Below, piece by piece: positions 23,522 to 27,491 of a stretch of 27,491 bases of DNA (position 1 is the first letter of the stretch; each line of letters starts with the position of its first letter). The notes beneath the pieces were generated by a model. That model was not told the DNA's origin, made no database searches, and saw only the letters and a program-made list of their open reading frames with translations. The stretch comes from Erythrobacter donghaensis (GTDB lineage: Bacteria; Pseudomonadota; Alphaproteobacteria; Sphingomonadales; Sphingomonadaceae). The translations under genes and the position numbers were made by a program. Location of the stretch: the NCBI RefSeq assembly GCF_001557325.1, contig NZ_LSJS01000194.1, forward strand, positions 1 to 27,491, read 5' to 3'.

Positions 23522-25413
23522 CCGCTCACCCCCAGCTGGGTCAGCGACTTCTCCAGCATCAGGAGCTGCCACAGAGTGCGCGAGTGATCGGCGCGGCCCG
23601 CGATATGCGCCTCGGCGAGCGCCTTGATGGCTTGCGGCTGGAAGAACCCGGTCTGCGCGAGGCTCCCCGTGGCGATCCCCCGCGACGCGTCGGCGAGCGG
23701 CCCCCTCAGCCATTCGGCGATGGGGGTGACGAAGCCCTGCTTGGGGCGGTAGAGGATGTCGTGGGGCAAGTAGCGTTCGAGGCTCTTCTTGAGCAGATAC
23801 TTGCCGACGCTGCCGCGCACCCGCATCCCCTCGGGGAGCCTTGCGGCAAATTCGACGAGACGATGGTCGAGCAAGGGCTCCCTCGCCTCGAGGCTCACCG
23901 CCATGCTGGTGCGGTCGACCTTGGTGAGGATGTCGCCGGGCATCCAGAAGGTAAGGTCGGCATATTGCGCCCGGTCGAGCCCGCTGCGGCCCGGTGCCGT
24001 GCGCATCAGCGCGATCAGCTCGTCCTCGGCGCGGAAGCCCTCGAGGCTCGCCGCGAAGCTCTCCGAATAGAGTGCCCGGCGCGCCTCGGGCAGGGTCACC
24101 GAGAGGCCCCGGGCATAGCCCTCTTCGCCGCTTTCGGCGAGCGCCAGCAGGGTCGCCTTGGCGCGCAAGGGGCGCGGGGCCCAGTCGGCCTTGGGCCATG
24201 CGCGGCCCAGCGCACCGAACAGCGGTGCGCGCAAGGCGGCAGGCAGAACGGAGCGCGCCCGCTCCTCGTGGTGATGGAACACCTGTCGGCGGTAGCCCGC
24301 GAAGGCCTCGTCCGCTCCGTCGCCCGAGAGCGCCACCGTCACCCGCTCGCGCGCCAGCTGGCAGACGCGCCAGGTGGGGAGCGCGGAGGCATCGGCGAAG
24401 GGCTCGTCGAACAACGCGGCGAGGCTGTCGATGGCCGAGAAGTCGTCGGTCGCGACAATCCGCTCCTGATGGTCCGCGCCGAATTTGGCGGCGACCTGAC
24501 GGGCGTAGGAGGTCTCGTCATAGGCCGCGACATCGAAGCCGATCGAGCAGGTCTGCACCGGCGCGGCGCTCGCCTCGGCCATGAGCGCGACCACGCCCGA
24601 GCTGTCCACCCCGCCCGAGAGGAAGGCGCCCAAGGGCACATCGGCGACCATGCGCGAGCGCACGCCCTCGCGCAGCAGGTGGACGAGCTGGGCGGAGAGA
24701 TCGGTCTCGCTCCCCCGCTCGCGCTCGGTGAAGGAAATATCCCACCAGCGCTGCGGGCGGCCCGGCGCCTTGCCCTGCTCCAGCAGCCAGAAATGCCCGG
24801 CGGGGAGCTTCTCGACGCTCGCCAGAATCGCGTGGCTGTCGGGCACATAGCCCCACGCCATGAAGGCCTCGATCGCCTGCGGGTTGACCCGGCGGCGCAG
24901 CTGCGGGTGGGCCAGCAGGCCCTTCAATTCCGAGGCGAAGGCGATGCTGCCGTCGGACAGATGCGCCATAAATAGCGGCTTCACCCCGAAGCGGTCGCGG
25001 GCGAGAAACAGCCGCCGCGTCGCCAGATCGAAGATCGCGAAGGCGAACATCCCGTCGAGGCGCGCGAGACAGTCCGGCCCCCACTTCTGCCAGGCTGCAA
25101 GGATGACCTCGGTGTCGCCATTGGTGCGGAAGGTGAACCCGGCCTGCTCGAGCTCGCGGCGCAGCTCGCGGAAGTTGTAGATCTCGCCGTTGAAGACGAT
25201 CACCGCGCGGCCGTCGGCGGCGGTCATCGGTTGGGGGGAGCCCGCAACGTCGATGATCGAGAGGCGGCGGTGGCCGAGGCCGACGCCGTGGTCGGTCCAC
25301 ACCCCTGCCCCGTCAGGCCCGCGATGCGCGAGCGCGTCGCACATCCGGACGACCCGTGCAGGGTCGACCGGCTTGGGCGTCTCGGCATGGAAAATCCCGG
25401 CAATCCCGCACAT
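23518..25413 (-). CDS. asnB: Asparagine synthetase-type amidotransferase of the exosortase A (XrtA) system
   Basis: A 631-residue glutamine-hydrolysing asparagine synthetase B homologue. It starts MCGIAGIFHA, so Cys2 becomes the N-terminal nucleophile of the class II glutaminase domain. ALAHRGPDG and FNGEIYNFREL complete that domain. The synthetase domain has the pyrophosphate loop SGGVDSS (266-272) and the later SGDGADEAFAGY. It lies 11 bp after the exosortase gene and two genes after a PEP-CTERM/EpsH1-type glycosyltransferase, matching the amidotransferase of the XrtA/PEP-CTERM exopolysaccharide locus. It probably amidates a sugar or peptide in that pathway rather than making free asparagine. 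Its stop shares CTAG with zapE. Confidence 0.93.
   Translation of the reverse strand: MCGIAGIFHAETPKPVDPARVVRMCDALAHRGPDGAGVWTDHGVGLGHRRLSIIDVAGSPQPMTAADGRAVIVFNGEIYNFRELRRELEQAGFTFRTNGDTEVILAAWQKWGPDCLARLDGMFAFAIFDLATRRLFLARDRFGVKPLFMAHLSDGSIAFASELKGLLAHPQLRRRVNPQAIEAFMAWGYVPDSHAILASVEKLPAGHFWLLEQGKAPGRPQRWWDISFTERERGSETDLSAQLVHLLREGVRSRMVADVPLGAFLSGGVDSSGVVALMAEASAAPVQTCSIGFDVAAYDETSYARQVAAKFGADHQERIVATDDFSAIDSLAALFDEPFADASALPTWRVCQLARERVTVALSGDGADEAFAGYRRQVFHHHEERARSVLPAALRAPLFGALGRAWPKADWAPRPLRAKATLLALAESGEEGYARGLSVTLPEARRALYSESFAASLEGFRAEDELIALMRTAPGRSGLDRAQYADLTFWMPGDILTKVDRTSMAVSLEAREPLLDHRLVEFAARLPEGMRVRGSVGKYLLKKSLERYLPHDILYRPKQGFVTPIAEWLRGPLADASRGIATGSLAQTGFFQPQAIKALAEAHIAGRADHSRTLWQLLMLEKSLTQLGVSG
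23523..23546. terminator. Hairpin at the zapE / asnB convergent junction
   Basis: CGCTCACCC (23523-23531) pairs with GGGTCAGCG (23538-23546) at eight of nine positions around a 6-nt loop, just after the zapE stop. There is no T-tract; it lies within the 3' end of asnB. Confidence 0.3.
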
Positions 25414-25424
25414 GCGTCCGAGGC

Positions 25425-26429
25425 CTAGAGCAGCAGCGAGAGCGCGGCAATCGCGGCCAAGGCGATGATCGCGGCAGCGGCGCTCCCCGGCGCAAATCCG
25501 GAGACCTCCAAGCGGCGCACCCAGCCCCAGCGCTCGATTTCGGCAAGCGTCCAGCCATATTCCTCCGGCTCGCGCTCGACGAAGCGCCACGCCGCGCCGA
25601 GCAGCACCGCGATGACGATTGCGAAGAACACCCAGCCATAGACGATATGGTCGAAGCCGGTCGCCTTCTCGGCGCCGACATATTGCGCGACATAGATCGT
25701 CGCCCAGGCACGCACGCCGTTGGCAAGGATCGGGACGATGACGCAGGCCGCCATGAAACCGGCGCGCGTCCGCCAGCGGGTGAAGCGCGTGGCGCAGACC
25801 AGCACGCCCAGCGTCACCATCGCGATCAGGAATTTCACCCCCGAACACGCCTCGGCGACGATGAAGAGGCCTGCGGGGGTGTCGATATGGATTCCCTCGA
25901 TCCGGGCGGGAATGCCGCTCGCACGGGTGAGCGCGATGGCGATCTCGGCGGTGATCGCTTGCAGCGGCGCGATGATCTCGTCGCCGAAGGGCACCAGGAA
26001 GGCGGCAAAGGCGATGGGCAGCGCAAGGACGATGCTGGCGCGCAGGCCGATCACGGTCACCGCCGCCGCCTGCAAAGCTCCCACCGCACCCGCTTGCGCG
26101 ACCAGATTGATGCCAGCCCCCTCGCCCACCCGCCATAGGGCAAGGCCTGCCGCAACGCCAAGCAGACCGGGCAGGAAAGGCTGCGGCCTGAGACGGGCCA
26201 GCTCCTCCTCCTTCAATGCCACCAGCCAGGCGGTGATCAGGGGGACGAGCAGCAGGTGGTTGTAGGTGTCGATGTTCCACCACTGGTGCGCCATGGCCTG
26301 CCATGCACCGAGGCACGCGAGCACCAGTGCGAGCCCCGCCGCCGCCAGCGCCGCGAGCGGCGCGCGCCAGGCGGCCGGCAGGCGCAGCCGCTCGCGCGGG
26401 GTGGGGAACGCGGCGGCCTCAGGCGGCAT
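25425..26429 (-). CDS. xrtA: Exosortase A (PEP-CTERM/EpsH-type transpeptidase), without EpsI domain
   Basis: Integral membrane transpeptidase that cleaves PEP-CTERM-tagged proteins and links them to the cell surface. From ATG 26429 (GGGGAGG 9 nt upstream) it has 334 residues and about eight helices. The conserved WNIDTYNHLLLVPLI comes near residue 51. The catalytic triad is Cys195 (VAEACSGVKFL), Arg240 (ANGVRAW) and His261 (GFDHIVYGW). After the core comes a short linker and a last helix (about 315-334), and then the stop. Some exosortase A proteins continue here into a periplasmic EpsI (DUF3485) domain; this one does not. The start overlaps the upstream glycosyltransferase by 11 bp, and asnB follows after 11 bp, so the three form one unit. 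Confidence 0.9.
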   Translation of the reverse strand: MPPEAAAFPTPRERLRLPAAWRAPLAALAAAGLALVLACLGAWQAMAHQWWNIDTYNHLLLVPLITAWLVALKEEELARLRPQPFLPGLLGVAAGLALWRVGEGAGINLVAQAGAVGALQAAAVTVIGLRASIVLALPIAFAAFLVPFGDEIIAPLQAITAEIAIALTRASGIPARIEGIHIDTPAGLFIVAEACSGVKFLIAMVTLGVLVCATRFTRWRTRAGFMAACVIVPILANGVRAWATIYVAQYVGAEKATGFDHIVYGWVFFAIVIAVLLGAAWRFVEREPEEYGWTLAEIERWGWVRRLEVSGFAPGSAAAAIIALAAIAALSLLL

Positions 26430-27491
26430 GGCGGCGGCCCTCCCCGCGTCTGCCGACGAGACCCCCGAGCGGGGCGAGCATCGCATCCCACCCGTGGCGA
26501 TGCAGCACGAAGTCGCGGGCAGCGGCGCCGATGCGGGCGGCAGCGGCGGGATTGGCGAGCAGGTCGGCGATGTGTGCGGCCATCACCGCGGGATCGGGCG
26601 GCGAGACCAGCCAGTGCTCCCCATCCTCGGCAGCGATCCCGGTTGCGGCGTCGGGGGTGAGCACCACGGGGCGCGCCATTGCCATCGCCTCGAGCACCTT
26701 GTTCTGCACCCCGCGCGCGATCAGCAGCGGGGCGAGGACGGCGTCGGCGGCGGCGATGAAGGGGCGCACGTCGGGCACCGCACCCCATATCCGAACGCCC
26801 GGCGCGCCGTCCTCGGCCATCAGCGAACGGGTCGGGTTGCGCCCGACGACATGGAAGCATGCCCCGGGATGGCGCGCGCGCAGGCGCGGCAGCAGCGCCT
26901 CGATCACCCACAGCGCGGCCTGTTCGTTGGGGCGATAGTCCATCTGCCCGGTGAAGACGAAATGCGGCCCTGCAGTCCCTGCGAGTTCGGGGTGCCGGGC
27001 AACCAGCGCCGGGTCGAAGAAGCCCGCGTCGATCCCGTTGCCCATCACCCGGACTTGGGCGATGCCCGGCGCGCTCAGCCGGCTGCGATAGAGCGCGGCT
27101 TCCGCCTCGGAGATCAGGATGGTCGCATCGGCGCGCCGCCCGAGCCGCTCCTCCTCGCGCGCCAGCAATCGCGCCTCGCGCCCGTAGAGCCACTTGCGCT
27201 CGCCCTCGGCGGCGTAGGATTCGAACTTCGCGCTGTCGACATCGCACAGGTCGATCACCACCGGCCCGGCAAAGTCTTCGGGCACATACTGCCCCATCTG
27301 CCCCGAGAAGACGACGATCGCCTCGATCCGCTCACGCGCGATGGTCTCGCGCACCCAGCGTTCGAGCGTGCGGCTGTGGAAGGCGGTGAGGCTCACCGGC
27401 TTGCCCGACAACACCGCCTCCACCCCCGCAAGCGGCAGCGGCTTGGAGCGCGGGACGACACACCGCGAAGCCGCGACAGCGGCGAGCGCCC
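26419..27491 (-). CDS. PEP-CTERM/EpsH1-associated glycosyltransferase (partial, 5' end outside window)
   Basis: GT-B glycosyltransferase (group 1/GT4-like). About 356 codons are visible and the frame stays open to the right edge, so the start lies outside. Reading upstream of the GTG at 27423 still gives coding-like sequence (CVVPRSKPLPLAGVEAVL), so that GTG is not the start. The segment SGKPVSLTAFHS and the later VIDLCDVDSAKFESYA resemble the sugar transferase of PEP-CTERM loci (TIGR03087-like, by memory). The donor-binding end is NKVLEAMAMARPVVLT, then GIAAEDGEHWLV. It would add a sugar to the lipid-linked exopolysaccharide repeat. It overlaps exosortase A by 11 bp. Confidence 0.88.
   Translation of the reverse strand, partial: ALAAVAASRCVVPRSKPLPLAGVEAVLSGKPVSLTAFHSRTLERWVRETIARERIEAIVVFSGQMGQYVPEDFAGPVVIDLCDVDSAKFESYAAEGERKWLYGREARLLAREEERLGRRADATILISEAEAALYRSRLSAPGIAQVRVMGNGIDAGFFDPALVARHPELAGTAGPHFVFTGQMDYRPNEQAALWVIEALLPRLRARHPGACFHVVGRNPTRSLMAEDGAPGVRIWGAVPDVRPFIAAADAVLAPLLIARGVQNKVLEAMAMARPVVLTPDAATGIAAEDGEHWLVSPPDPAVMAAHIADLLANPAAAARIGAAARDFVLHRHGWDAMLAPLGGLVGRRGEGRRHAA

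Noticed and set aside
25414..26316. An upstream extension of the asnB frame that would give a 932-residue protein
   Set aside because: The class II amidotransferase needs Cys2 after the initiator, and MCGIAG at 25413 supplies it; the extension is a shadow of the exosortase gene.

Overview
The window is GC-rich, densely coded chromosomal DNA from an alphaproteobacterium. The gene content points to Sphingomonadales, most likely Erythrobacteraceae: a nuoA-nuoB-nuoC start, an RNase E with a large acidic insert in its S1 domain, the rne / amidase / PBP1A / prfB neighbourhood, and an exosortase-A (PEP-CTERM) block. This placement is inferred from protein families and synteny, not from a marker gene. 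I see no rRNA, tRNA, CRISPR array, insertion sequence, phage gene or replication origin, and no base-composition break that suggests recent transfer.

Layout, left to right. (1) 1-1734, leftward: the start of the respiratory complex I operon (nuoA, nuoB, nuoC; nuoC runs off the window). (2) 1856-4512, leftward: a coniferyl-aldehyde-dehydrogenase-type enzyme translationally coupled to a secreted beta-propeller protein, divergent from a rightward thiolase (4669-5865). (3) 5886-9608: a secreted SH3-domain protein and a D-2-hydroxyacid dehydrogenase diverge from a 95-bp spacer; then come an alpha/beta hydrolase and a nitronate-monooxygenase-like flavoprotein with a cysteine-rich tail. (4) 9702-15712, leftward: an N-acetylmuramoyl-L-alanine amidase, PBP1A (mrcA), an exported peroxiredoxin, release factor 2 (prfB) and a lipoprotein-type SAM methyltransferase. 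(5) 16139-18946, rightward: RNase E, divergent from the amidase behind a 426-bp spacer and closed by a textbook intrinsic terminator. (6) 19120-20886: a methyltransferase, a small three-helix membrane protein and an SDR oxidoreductase. (7) 21137-23521, rightward: sdhB without its sdhCDA partners, a PaaI-type thioesterase and the AFG1/ZapE ATPase. (8) 23518-27491, leftward: an XrtA-system asparagine synthetase, exosortase A and a glycosyltransferase that runs off the window.

How they work together. Complex I and SdhB feed electrons into the quinone pool. Amidase and PBP1A remodel and build peptidoglycan. RNase E and RF2 act in RNA decay and translation termination. The right-end block belongs to an exopolysaccharide-linked protein-sorting system. 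The rest are metabolic or envelope genes without a clear shared pathway.

Non-coding structure. Eight intergenic regions carry the same promoter layout (a TTG-type -35 and a CTA- or TTA-type -10 with a 15-17 nt spacer). Two back-to-back promoters at 6391-6470 would start transcripts at or beside their ATG codons. Three of five convergent gene pairs share a 4-bp CTAG in which the two stop codons overlap, and each convergent junction has a hairpin. I did not find a clearly undescribed multi-gene system. The best leads are the cysteine-tailed flavoprotein, the exosortase A that ends where an EpsI domain could follow, the exported methyltransferase behind prfB, and the long structured rne leader.
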